Source: Arthrobacter sp. MYb23 (lineage in GTDB: Bacteria; Actinomycetota; Actinomycetes; Actinomycetales; Micrococcaceae). Taken from it: 64,000 nt of DNA. This document shows positions 17,638 through 25,558 of this stretch, in pieces. A program made the translations under genes and the position numbers. The notes under the pieces were generated by a model. That model did not search any database and had not been told where the DNA came from. It worked only from the letters and a program-made list of their open reading frames with translations. The stretch is taken from positions 62,001 to 126,000 of the forward strand of contig NZ_PCPR01000008.1 of NCBI RefSeq assembly GCF_002979775.1, in the 5' to 3' direction. The stretch's first letter is position 1. The number at the start of each line of letters is the position of its first letter.

Positions 17638-19275
17638 CTACTTGCTCAGCCAGGCGTCGTAGAAGTCCAGGCGGCTGGAAGCTTCGAACGTGAGGCCCTT
17701 GACTTTGTCGCTGGCGGAAATGGTGGTGGACAGCTCATACAGCGGGATGGAGTGGGCGTCCTTGATCAGGATTTCCTGTGCTTCGTCCACCAGTTTCTGG
17801 CGTGCGTCCTTGTCCAGCGCCGCGGCCTGCTCGCCCAGGACATCGTCCACGGGCAGCTTCTCGCGGAGGTTGCTTCCGCCACGGGCTGTGGTGGAGGCGA
17901 AGACGGTGCGCAGGACGTCCGGGTCGCTGCGGGTCAGGTTGCCGTAGGAGAAGTCATAGGTCTTGTCAGCCTGGGCAGCCGTCACGTCCGCGATGGTGGT
18001 GAACTTCAGCTGCAGGTCCACGCCGATCACCTTGAGCTGCTGCTGCACGAGCTCCAGTACTTCCTTGGGTGACTGCCAGTAGGTGACCTTGAAGGACAGT
18101 TTCTCGCCGTTCTTCTCGCGGACCCCATCCGTGCCAACCTTCCAGCCTGCATCGTCCAGGAGCTTCTTGGCGCCATCGGGATCGTTCTTCAGCAGCTGGC
18201 TGTAGTCGTTGAAGTACGGCGTGGTGTGGGAGAGAACGCCCTTGGCCGGCTGGTCTGCTTCGGTCAGCAAGGTCTTGGTAATTTCCTCGCGGTTGATGGC
18301 CTTGGAGATGGCCTGACGGACGGCGGTTTCCTTGAGCTTGGGGTTGGTCTGGTTGGCGTACAGGTTGTAGACCACGCCCGGGTTGGCCCGGGTTTCGTTC
18401 CAGAAGCCGTTGCCGTTGAACAGGCTGATGTCAGCAGCGGAGATCGCCGCCGTCGCATCGATCTGGCCGGACTGCAGGCTGCCCGTGCGGTTCCCTGCCT
18501 CAGGAATGATCTTGAAGGTGACAGTGTCCAGGTAGGCCTCGCCCTTGTTGCTGTTGGTGGCGGCGGGCCAGTTATAGCCCGCACGGCGTTCCAGGACAGC
18601 TTCCTTGTCCACGGTGTAGCTCTTCACGCTGAACGGGCCGGAGCCGGAAAACTTCCCGGCGCAACGGTCAGCTTCGGAAAGCGTGGCAGATGCCGGAGAC
18701 AACAGGCCCAGCGTGAACGTGGACGTTGCCTGGAGGAACTGCGCATTCGGCTTGGAGAAATCCACCACCACGGTCTGCGGGTCCTTCACGGTGATGGCAC
18801 TGACGTCGCTCAGGTAGGTGGAGCCCAGCGTCGCTTTGGCACCGAGTGCCTTGATCGCCTCGAAGTTGGTCTTCACCGAAGCAGCATCAATCGCGGTCCC
18901 GTCAGCGAAGGTGGCACCGCTGCGGAGGGTAAACGTGAAACTGGTGGCGTTCGTATTGGTTTCGAACTTCTCCGCCAGCCACGGAACGATCTCGCCCGTC
19001 GTCGGATCCTGCGACGTCAACGACGCCACTGTCTGACGGGCAATCGCGATCGCATCGTTGTTGCCCACCTGCTGCGGGTCAATGCATCCGCGGTCAACGG
19101 ACACCGCGAAGTTCAGGTTGCCACCGGAGACCGGGGTGGCGTCGGCACTTTGCTGGGTGCCGGCGTTGGCCCCTCCAGCGCAAGCTGAAGCCAGGAGCGC
19201 AAAGGCTCCCAGGACGGACACGACGGCGGCGGGTTTCCGCAGCTTGCGCGCTGCAGTTGGGTTGGGGACGCTCAT
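17638..19275 (-). CDS. Lipoprotein substrate-binding protein of the peptide/nickel ABC family
   Basis: 545 residues. The signal sequence ends in a lipobox (ALLASAC, cysteine near residue 33), so it is a membrane-anchored SBP_bac_5-type receptor. Typical features include GNLNFAVSVDRGCIDPQQ after the signal, LAEKFETNTNATSFTFTLRSGATFADG, and RQAISKAINREEI. The ligand of this large family cannot be read from sequence; two co-transcribed flavin monooxygenases and a SAM riboswitch point to an organosulfur compound. Overlaps the upstream monooxygenase by 4 bases. Confidence 0.92.
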   Translation of the reverse strand: MSVPNPTAARKLRKPAAVVSVLGAFALLASACAGGANAGTQQSADATPVSGGNLNFAVSVDRGCIDPQQVGNNDAIAIARQTVASLTSQDPTTGEIVPWLAEKFETNTNATSFTFTLRSGATFADGTAIDAASVKTNFEAIKALGAKATLGSTYLSDVSAITVKDPQTVVVDFSKPNAQFLQATSTFTLGLLSPASATLSEADRCAGKFSGSGPFSVKSYTVDKEAVLERRAGYNWPAATNSNKGEAYLDTVTFKIIPEAGNRTGSLQSGQIDATAAISAADISLFNGNGFWNETRANPGVVYNLYANQTNPKLKETAVRQAISKAINREEITKTLLTEADQPAKGVLSHTTPYFNDYSQLLKNDPDGAKKLLDDAGWKVGTDGVREKNGEKLSFKVTYWQSPKEVLELVQQQLKVIGVDLQLKFTTIADVTAAQADKTYDFSYGNLTRSDPDVLRTVFASTTARGGSNLREKLPVDDVLGEQAAALDKDARQKLVDEAQEILIKDAHSIPLYELSTTISASDKVKGLTFEASSRLDFYDAWLSK

Positions 19276-20687
19276 GCGACTTCTTCGCTTTCAGTGAGTT
19301 GGGTGCTGGAGAGTGATCCGCGGCGGGTCAGCGGGGCGCGGAGGCCGAGGTTTTCGCGGAGGTTGGTGCCTTCGTATTCGGTGCGGTAGACGCCGCGGTC
19401 CTGCAGGCGGGGAACCAGTTCGTTGACAATGTCATCCAGCCCGCCGGGCACAATCCACGGGGTGATGTTGAAGCCATCAACTGCGCCGGTGTGGGCGTAC
19501 TCGGCGAGTTTGTCCGCAATATCGTCGTACGATCCCACCAGGCCGCGGCCGTTGAGCCGGGAACGGGCAGCGACGAACTGGCGGATCGACTGGCCGTTTT
19601 CCTTGGCATCCGCACGCCACTGGGCGACCAGGTCCTTGGCGCTCTTCCCGTGGAAGGCGTTGCCGCGGGTGGGGTTGGTGACGTCCACAAGGGGGTCGAT
19701 ATCCGGCAGCGGACCGTCGGGGTCGTATTCGGTGAGGGTGCGTCCCCAGAACTGTTCCAAGTAGGCGATGGCCGTTTCCGGACCCACTTGCAGCGAGCGG
19801 ACCCACTGGTGCTTTTCCTCGGCCTCTGCCGCGGTGGCGCCAAGGATGAACTCCTGGCCGGGGAAGATCTTCACGTCATCTGCCGGGCGCCCGGCTTTGA
19901 GGGTGCGGGCCACAATGTCGTCGCGGAACTTCTTGGCGTCCTCCAGTTCCGGGTGTGCCGAGAAGATCACGTCGGCGTTCCGCACGGCGAAGTCCCGGCC
20001 GTCCGGTGAGTCCCCGGCCTGGAACAATACCGGGTGCTGCTGACTGGAGCGCGGCAATCTGCCGGTGATTTCGACGTCGAAACTCTCATCCTGACGCTTG
20101 ACCGTGGTGATGGCGTCCTCGCGGAGCCAGCGTGGATCATTCCGGGACCCGGCGATTGCGCCGTCAGCCCAGGAATCCCAAATAGCCTTGGCCGTCTGAA
20201 CGAACGCTTCGGCCCGGACGTAACGGTCCTCGTGCTTGAGGAACCCGCCGCGCCTGAAGTTGGCACCGGTCCATGCGTTGTCCGTGGTGACGATGTTCCA
20301 TGCCGCACGGCCGCCGGACAGAAGGTCCAGGCTGGCCAAGCGGTGGGCAAGATCCGCGGGATCGTTGTACGTAGTGTTCTGTGTTGCAACCAACCCGATG
20401 TTGGTGGTGATAGCTGCGAGCGCGGCGAGGGCGGTCTGCGCGTCGGGACGGCCCACGACATCCAGATCGTGGATCTTTCCGAGGTGTTCCCTGAGGCGGA
20501 GTCCTTCTCCGAGGAAGAACGCGGAGAAGAGTCCCCGTTCAGCTGTCTGGGCCACCCGGCGGAATGACTCGAAGTCGGTTTGCGAGCCGCTCTGCGCGTC
20601 CTTCCACACGGTGGTGTGGTTGACGCCTTGGAAGAAGACGCCAAACTGGATCTGGCCGTTGCCTGCGATGCGGTGATGGTTGGTCAT
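19272..20687 (-). CDS. LLM-class FMN-dependent monooxygenase (NtaA/DmoA/SnaA type)
   Basis: 471 residues, full length for the NtaA/DmoA group. Family marks include the N-terminal QFGVFFQGVNHTTVWK, LTT-type LASLDLLSGGRAAWNIVTT, RGGFLKHEDRYVRAEAFV and the PVLFQAGDSPDGRDFAVRNADVIFS stretch, split here by insertions. Such enzymes use FMNH2 from a separate reductase and oxygen to cleave C-S or C-N bonds; relatives act on dimethyl sulfide, nitrilotriacetate or EDTA. Second gene of the SAM-riboswitch operon, immediately before the ABC importer. Confidence 0.92.
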   Translation of the reverse strand: MTNHHRIAGNGQIQFGVFFQGVNHTTVWKDAQSGSQTDFESFRRVAQTAERGLFSAFFLGEGLRLREHLGKIHDLDVVGRPDAQTALAALAAITTNIGLVATQNTTYNDPADLAHRLASLDLLSGGRAAWNIVTTDNAWTGANFRRGGFLKHEDRYVRAEAFVQTAKAIWDSWADGAIAGSRNDPRWLREDAITTVKRQDESFDVEITGRLPRSSQQHPVLFQAGDSPDGRDFAVRNADVIFSAHPELEDAKKFRDDIVARTLKAGRPADDVKIFPGQEFILGATAAEAEEKHQWVRSLQVGPETAIAYLEQFWGRTLTEYDPDGPLPDIDPLVDVTNPTRGNAFHGKSAKDLVAQWRADAKENGQSIRQFVAARSRLNGRGLVGSYDDIADKLAEYAHTGAVDGFNITPWIVPGGLDDIVNELVPRLQDRGVYRTEYEGTNLRENLGLRAPLTRRGSLSSTQLTESEEVA

Positions 20688-20751
20688 GGTTCTGCTCTCT
20701 GAATCTGGCTCTGTGAGTGGGCTCTTGGCGGCGGGCGTTGGTCAGCCGGCC

Positions 20752-21849
20752 TCAGGCCGCGGCAAAGCGGTTGGCGGGACGGGGAAGGCCGAAGGTTTCA
20801 CGGAGTGTGGCGCCCGGAAGCGGCGGCACCACCAGTCCGCTGCGGTGCAGTTCGGGGAGCACCTTGTTAGCCAATTCGGGGAGGTCCACATCCAGTACTG
20901 CTGGCTTGAGGCGGACGCCGTCGGCTGCTGCGAACAGCGTGGTGAGCAGTTCCACCAAGCCTTCGGCGTTGCCCACATAGCGGGCACCGCCCGTCCACTC
21001 TTCGTACGAGTCCAGTTCGGCCAGACGGTCCTCCGCGGTCTGCCCCCGGGAATCGAGGATGACGTCCAACTCCACCAAGGTCCTCGGCGCACCCGCAGAT
21101 GCTGCCGCTTGGGCAGCTTGCGGGAGGTCGTCCGTGGTGTCCGCGGAGACCAAGGCAACGTCAGCCTCGACGGCGGGGATCAGCTCAGCGGGCGCGAACA
21201 CCACGAGCTGCCCTTGGAGTGGGCGGGGGATGATGGACGGTCCCTTGACGGAGAAGCGTTCACCGTCAAAGTCGGCGTAGTGCAGCTTGTCCCGGTCCAA
21301 GTACCGGCCTGTGGCAACGTCACGGATCACCGCGTCGTCTTCCCAGGAGTCCCAAAGCCGGCGGCTGGCTTGGACCACATCCGCGGCTTCGCTGACGGCC
21401 TCGCCTTCTGGCAACTGCGTGCGCCCCACGGAACGGGCTTCCTTGGCCAGGTTGTCCGCGGTGACCAGCCAACCCGCCCTCCCCAAGGAGGAGTAGTCCA
21501 AACTGGCCAGCTGCGTGGCTACATGGAACGGCTCAGTGAAGAGCGTTCCGGCCTCAGGGACAAGACCGATGGACCGGGTGATCGGTGCTGCAAAGGCCGC
21601 GCGCTGGATCGCATCAATCCGGCCCGCAATCCCGGTGCTTCCAGGATCCACCACGCGGCTGTCCTTGAACGTGGCCGCATGGAAACCGGCGATGTCCGCT
21701 GCCTGCACGGTTTCACGGATCCGCTGGCCCCCCAATAGCGCCTGCGGATCATGGTGGGCCTTGCGCCACGACGCAGGGTGGGCTCCGTCGCCGTCGAGCT
21801 CCAATGCGATAACGCGGGAGCGGAATTCGGGTACAGGTGTGGAAGTCAT
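20752..21849 (-). CDS. LLM-class flavin-dependent oxidoreductase, divergent
   Basis: 365 residues from the ATG at 21849; an upstream in-frame extension would run through the riboswitch. The TIM-barrel pattern is recognisable (TVQAADIAGFHAATFKDSR, LATQLASLDYSSLGRAGWLVTADN, EAADVVQASRRLWDSWEDDAV) but the central part is shortened, and the usual gas-pocket and flavin motifs are less clear than in the neighbouring paralogue. It may be a partner subunit of the full-length enzyme. First gene of the operon, 110 bases after the end of the SAM-IV core is cleared by the leader. Confidence 0.85.
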   Translation of the reverse strand: MTSTPVPEFRSRVIALELDGDGAHPASWRKAHHDPQALLGGQRIRETVQAADIAGFHAATFKDSRVVDPGSTGIAGRIDAIQRAAFAAPITRSIGLVPEAGTLFTEPFHVATQLASLDYSSLGRAGWLVTADNLAKEARSVGRTQLPEGEAVSEAADVVQASRRLWDSWEDDAVIRDVATGRYLDRDKLHYADFDGERFSVKGPSIIPRPLQGQLVVFAPAELIPAVEADVALVSADTTDDLPQAAQAAASAGAPRTLVELDVILDSRGQTAEDRLAELDSYEEWTGGARYVGNAEGLVELLTTLFAAADGVRLKPAVLDVDLPELANKVLPELHRSGLVVPPLPGATLRETFGLPRPANRFAAA

Positions 21850-21891
21850 GATTCTCTCTTTCAGAGGCCGCACAGCGGCCGGGACGACATT

Positions 21892-21996
21892 CACTTGCCG
21901 CAAATGCGGCCTGGTCTGTTTCCGGAGCACCCCGCCACGTAATGCCTGAGGGTTGCCGCAGCACGAGCCGGTCCTTGGCGTGCTGACTCTTGACCT
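21892..21996 (-). ncRNA. SAM-IV riboswitch
   Basis: Read on the minus strand, AGGTC at 21996 pairs with the GACC near 21914 (P1). CAGCACG and CGTGCTG form P2, followed by the highly conserved GGCAACCCTC, then GGGGTGCTCCGG and AGACCAGG. A CCGC-ATTT-GCGG hairpin and GCGGCAAG close the 3' side. The order and core sequences match the SAM-IV class known from actinobacteria such as Mycobacterium. It sits in the leader of the LLM/ABC operon, so expression should fall when S-adenosylmethionine is plentiful. A further hairpin at 21866-21880, just before the start codon, may be the expression platform. Confidence 0.85.
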
Positions 21997-22003
21997 GAAC
22001 TTG

Positions 22004-22033
22004 AATCTAGGAGGCTGTCCAAGGAATGTACAA
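22004..22033 (-). promoter_or_regulatory. Promoter of the riboswitch-controlled operon
   Basis: On the minus strand, TTGTAC (22033-22028) and TAGATT (22009-22004) with an 18-base spacer predict a transcript starting near 21997, exactly where the SAM-IV aptamer begins. Confidence 0.6.
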
Positions 22034-22183
22034 ACCGCTGGACTTGCGGCGTCAAGGCGGGAAATACCACGTCAAAGGCCTGCTGGAATCGTCATTTTCG
22101 GGCTTTTGAAGGGTCGGTTGTGACGGCCCATTTCGCCGGATTTCGTTGGATTTAGCCCGGTTGAGCGGGGTGACGGATCGGCT

Positions 22184-22211
22184 TTGGGCTCCGCGCGTGG
22201 CTCCGTAGTGT
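22184..22211 (+). promoter_or_regulatory. Promoter of the MsnO8-type gene
   Basis: TTGGGC (22184-22189) and TAGTGT (22206-22211) with a 16-base spacer; the -10 ends 6 bases before the ATG at 22218, predicting a leaderless mRNA. The rest of the 21850-22217 gap is taken up by the divergent riboswitch leader. Confidence 0.5.
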
Positions 22212-22217
22212 CGTGCC

Positions 22218-23357
22218 ATGCCGAAGCCTCCAGTTACTCCCCTGTCCGTCCTTGACCTGAGCCCGGTGTCCGCCGGCCAGACTCCCGGCGATGCCCTGCG
22301 GAGCACCCTTGCCCTTGCCGCCGCTGCCGAGGCTTCCGGCTACTCGCGGTATTGGCTGGCCGAGCACCACCTCAACACCGGCGTTGCCGGATCAGCCCCG
22401 CACATTCTGGCCGGGTTGGTTGCCTCCGCCACCAAGACCATCAGGGTGGGGACCGCGGCCACCTTGCTGGGGAACTACAGGCCGCTCCAGATTGCCGAGA
22501 GCATTGGGACGCTGGCCGCCGTGTTCCCGGACCGTGTGGACTTGGGCTTTGGCCGCTCCGGCCCGCCCAAATCCCCCAGCGATCCGGCTCCCGGAGTGGT
22601 ACCCGCTGACTCTTCGGAACCCACCGATCGGGTGGTTGACGGACTGCTGATCCCCGCGCCGCGCCCCATCTTCGGTGCGGTCCTGCCCAGGAAGTTCCGG
22701 CTGCAGGGCGAGCTGCTGGGTCGCTTCCCCGGTGATACGGACAACTTCGAGAACGACATCCAGGACATCATCGGATTTTTCACCGGCGAGTACAGGACCA
22801 AACATGGTGAGGAAGTCACGGCTACACCCGCCCTCGGCCAGGCGCCGCAGTTCTGGGTCCACGGCTCAACAGCCGGACCCAGTGCCCGCTTGGCCGGCAA
22901 GCTGGGCCTCCCCTTCGGGGCGAACTATCACGTGGCACCGGCGGGCGTCCTGGACTCCATTGCCGAATACCGGGCCCACTTCGAACCATCGGCGGCATTG
23001 CGGGAACCGCGTGTGATTGTCTCCGCGGACGTGCTGGTAGCCCCGGACGAACGCCAGGCCCAGCGCCTGGCCCGCGGCTACGCACACTGGGTCCACGGGA
23101 TCCGCAGCGGCCAGGGTGCCATCCCGTACCCGTCACCGGAGGATGCGCTGGAGCTTTCCTTGGACGCCGAAGCCGGGGAGCTCATCAAGGATCGTCTGGA
23201 CACCCGGTTCGTGGGCGACCCCCACCAGGTCAGCGAAGGACTCCGCACGCTGCAACGCGCCACCGGTGCCCAGGAACTTCTCATCACCACCATTGCCCAT
23301 GACCCAGCCGACCGGCAGAACTCGTACCAGCTGCTGGCCGAGGTATGGGGTCTCTAG
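22218..23357 (+). CDS. LLM-class flavin-dependent oxidoreductase, MsnO8 type
   Basis: 379 residues. The N-terminus LSVLDLSPVSAGQTPGDALRS is typical of the MsnO8 subgroup, followed by GYSRYWLAEHHLNTGVAGSAPHILAG, VGTAATLLGNYRPLQIAES and DLGFGRSGP. It is an FMNH2- or F420-using bacterial luciferase-like enzyme; the substrate is unknown. Divergent from the SAM-riboswitch operon and 41 bases upstream of a rhodanese gene, consistent with sulfur metabolism. Confidence 0.88.
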   Translation: MPKPPVTPLSVLDLSPVSAGQTPGDALRSTLALAAAAEASGYSRYWLAEHHLNTGVAGSAPHILAGLVASATKTIRVGTAATLLGNYRPLQIAESIGTLAAVFPDRVDLGFGRSGPPKSPSDPAPGVVPADSSEPTDRVVDGLLIPAPRPIFGAVLPRKFRLQGELLGRFPGDTDNFENDIQDIIGFFTGEYRTKHGEEVTATPALGQAPQFWVHGSTAGPSARLAGKLGLPFGANYHVAPAGVLDSIAEYRAHFEPSAALREPRVIVSADVLVAPDERQAQRLARGYAHWVHGIRSGQGAIPYPSPEDALELSLDAEAGELIKDRLDTRFVGDPHQVSEGLRTLQRATGAQELLITTIAHDPADRQNSYQLLAEVWGL

Positions 23358-23398
23358 AGTTTCCGATATTTCAACCACCACCTAGATAAGGGAGCACC

Positions 23399-23866
23399 AT
23401 GTCCATCGAAACCACCGTTCACGAGAACGAAGTCCAGGAATCAGTCCAAGACACCCAGCTGATCACCGCCGATGCCGCCGCCAAGCTCATCGAAGAAGGC
23501 GCCCTGCTGATCGATGTCCGCAGCGAAGGCGGCCGCGCCAGCACCGGCGCAGTCCCCGGCGCTGTGGTGGTGAACCGCGAGCACGTGGAGGAGGACTTCA
23601 GCCCCGAATCCGCACACCGGTTGCCCCAGGTCACCAGCACCGAACAGAAGATCGTGGTGTTCTGCGGCTCTGTCAACGGTTCACGACCCGTCGCGCAGAA
23701 GCTCCAGGTCCTCGGCTACGCCAACGCTGTCCATGTGGACGGTGGCTTCCCGGCCCTCCGCGACGCCGGCGTCCCCACCACCGGGCCCACCGCACCGCCC
23801 GTCGAAGCGGCACCGCCCGCCGCCACTACTCAGGCGTCCACCGAATCGGTGGCTTCCGAACGCTGA
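23399..23866 (+). CDS. Rhodanese-like sulfurtransferase domain protein
   Basis: 155 residues with one rhodanese domain (about residues 20-115): LLIDVRSEGGRASTGAVPGAVVVNRE and the active-site loop VVFCGSVNGSRPV with the catalytic cysteine near residue 89. A Pro/Ala-rich tail of about 40 residues follows. It would carry a persulfide, consistent with sulfur released by the nearby monooxygenases. Its last 37 bases overlap the end of the convergent MFS gene. Confidence 0.88.
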   Translation: MSIETTVHENEVQESVQDTQLITADAAAKLIEEGALLIDVRSEGGRASTGAVPGAVVVNREHVEEDFSPESAHRLPQVTSTEQKIVVFCGSVNGSRPVAQKLQVLGYANAVHVDGGFPALRDAGVPTTGPTAPPVEAAPPAATTQASTESVASER

Positions 23867-25365
23867 GTACCTGCCGCCGTCGGACCTTCCGGCGTCAGCA
23901 CCAGTGCCGTCGTCGCGGCTTCCCTCCCGGAAGTCACGACGGCGGCACTTGTCTTTGTGAGGTCCCGCGCCTCGCGCAGCCAGTCGAGTCCGCCGGCGAG
24001 CAAGGCGACACCCAGCAAGATGCAGCACAGGACGATGCCTTGGTGGAAGGCGTCCTTGGAAGCTTGGCCGGTGGCCGCGCCGTGTGCCTGAAGGAACATG
24101 CCCGCCGCCGCGGCCGAGCAAAGCGCCGCAGCGAACCGCTGGCTGAGTTGGTAGAACCCTGCAGCCACTCCGGCGGCGCCCACGGGCGCATGGGCCAGGG
24201 TGAGTGTCTGGTTCGGCGCGACCACCAGGCCGGTTGACACACCTTGGAGAAGCCCGACGGCGGCCACCGCAAGAGCCGCTGTCCCGCCGTCGAGCCCCTG
24301 CACAAAAAGGTCCTTGGCAATCAGGCAGGCCAGACTGCCGAGAAGCGCGTACACGATCCCGGCCCGCCCGTACCGAGCCACGAAACGCCAGCTGAAACTC
24401 GACGCCAGCAGCATGCCGGCGGCTTGCGGCGCAAGGATGGCTGCCGCTGCCAACGGAGCCATCCCGGTTCCGGAGAGGAAATAGAAGGCGGTCACGGCCG
24501 CCATTCCGGCACCGACGCCAAACTGGCAGAGTGCCACCACTGTGCCCAGTGCGTAACCCTTGGATTTCGCCAGCGAGGCACTGAGCAACGGGGTTCGGCC
24601 ACGCCGGTGGTACAGGATCTCCCAGCCGGCGAAGGCGAGGAGCGCACCGGCACCGACAGCCAACGACGTCACAGCAATGGTGCCCGCGCCGTAGATGGTG
24701 GGAATGAGTGATGCCACCACCACTCCGCCCAGCAGCAGCGCGCCCAAGATGTCGATGGACGGCTTGGCGTTTCCGGGGTGTTTGCCTGCTGGCCGCGGGA
24801 GGAGCCGGAAGGCAAGTGGCACCAGGATCAGCACCAAGGGAACGTTCGCCAGGAACAGGATCCGCCATCCGATCCCGGGGTCGCCCAGTGAGAGGACGAG
24901 TCCCCCGATCAGTGGTCCGCACACTGCAGCGGAACCACCGGCGGCGGCGTAGGCGCCCAAGGCCTTGGCACGGTCGTGTCCCTGATAGATGTCCTGCAGG
25001 AGTCCGAGCACCTGCGGGTTCAGGGTGCCTGCACCAAGTCCTTGGAGGAGCCTGGCGATGATGACCAGCGAGGGGTCTGTGGCCAGGCCACCCACCAGGC
25101 TGGATGCCCCGAAGACGGCAATGCCGGCGATGAAAAGCGTGCGCCTCCCGACAATGTCGCCCAGCCTTCCTGCGGGAACCAATGCGACTCCGAACGCCAG
25201 CGAGTAACTCGCCAGGATCCACTGCACGGACCCGGAATCGGCGTGCAGGGAGTCGGACATCGCGGGAACGGCCAGGACAAACATTGACTGGTCCAGCAGC
25301 GTGATGAATCCGGCGCCCAGGCAAAGCCAGAGGGCGGAACGTTTAGCGTGATCTCCATGGCCCAT
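23830..25365 (-). CDS. MFS exporter of the DHA2 (14-helix) type
   Basis: 511 residues with about 14 hydrophobic segments. The DHA2 motif pattern is visible: LDQSMFVLAVPAMSDSLHAD in helix 1, the loop motif AGRLGDIVGRRTLF, and a motif-C-like GLGAGTLNPQVLGLLQD. Members export drugs or metabolites by proton antiport. The substrate is unknown. It overlaps the rhodanese gene tail to tail and is divergent from the cysteine-synthase-like gene. Confidence 0.88.
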   Translation of the reverse strand: MGHGDHAKRSALWLCLGAGFITLLDQSMFVLAVPAMSDSLHADSGSVQWILASYSLAFGVALVPAGRLGDIVGRRTLFIAGIAVFGASSLVGGLATDPSLVIIARLLQGLGAGTLNPQVLGLLQDIYQGHDRAKALGAYAAAGGSAAVCGPLIGGLVLSLGDPGIGWRILFLANVPLVLILVPLAFRLLPRPAGKHPGNAKPSIDILGALLLGGVVVASLIPTIYGAGTIAVTSLAVGAGALLAFAGWEILYHRRGRTPLLSASLAKSKGYALGTVVALCQFGVGAGMAAVTAFYFLSGTGMAPLAAAAILAPQAAGMLLASSFSWRFVARYGRAGIVYALLGSLACLIAKDLFVQGLDGGTAALAVAAVGLLQGVSTGLVVAPNQTLTLAHAPVGAAGVAAGFYQLSQRFAAALCSAAAAGMFLQAHGAATGQASKDAFHQGIVLCCILLGVALLAGGLDWLREARDLTKTSAAVVTSGREAATTALVLTPEGPTAAGTQRSEATDSVDA

Positions 25366-25523
25366 GATTGTGGACTCTAGGCGGGTTCTGCCGGGGTCCG
25401 GGCATCGCGAGACACCCGGTTAAGGGGCGTTAATCCGGGTTACCGCCGGTGACTCGTTTATGACTCTTTGGGGCTTGTTCGCCGACGCTCCGGTCACGGA
25501 AGGACGCAGCGGGAAACGCTTTT

Positions 25524-25551
25524 TTGTGAGGCGATGTCCGCGTCTTAGCGT
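25524..25551 (+). promoter_or_regulatory. Promoter of the cysteine synthase/CBS-like gene
   Basis: TTGTGA (25524-25529) and TAGCGT (25546-25551) with a 16-base spacer; the ATG at 25559 follows 7 bases after the -10, predicting a leaderless transcript and supporting that start. Confidence 0.5.
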
Positions 25552-25558
25552 GGGCCGC

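Noticed and set aside
23681..25324. 547-codon open frame on the minus strand overlapping the MFS gene
   Set aside because: Very rich in Arg, Gly and His with no domain; it is an out-of-frame reading of the clear DHA2-type MFS gene at 23830-25365.
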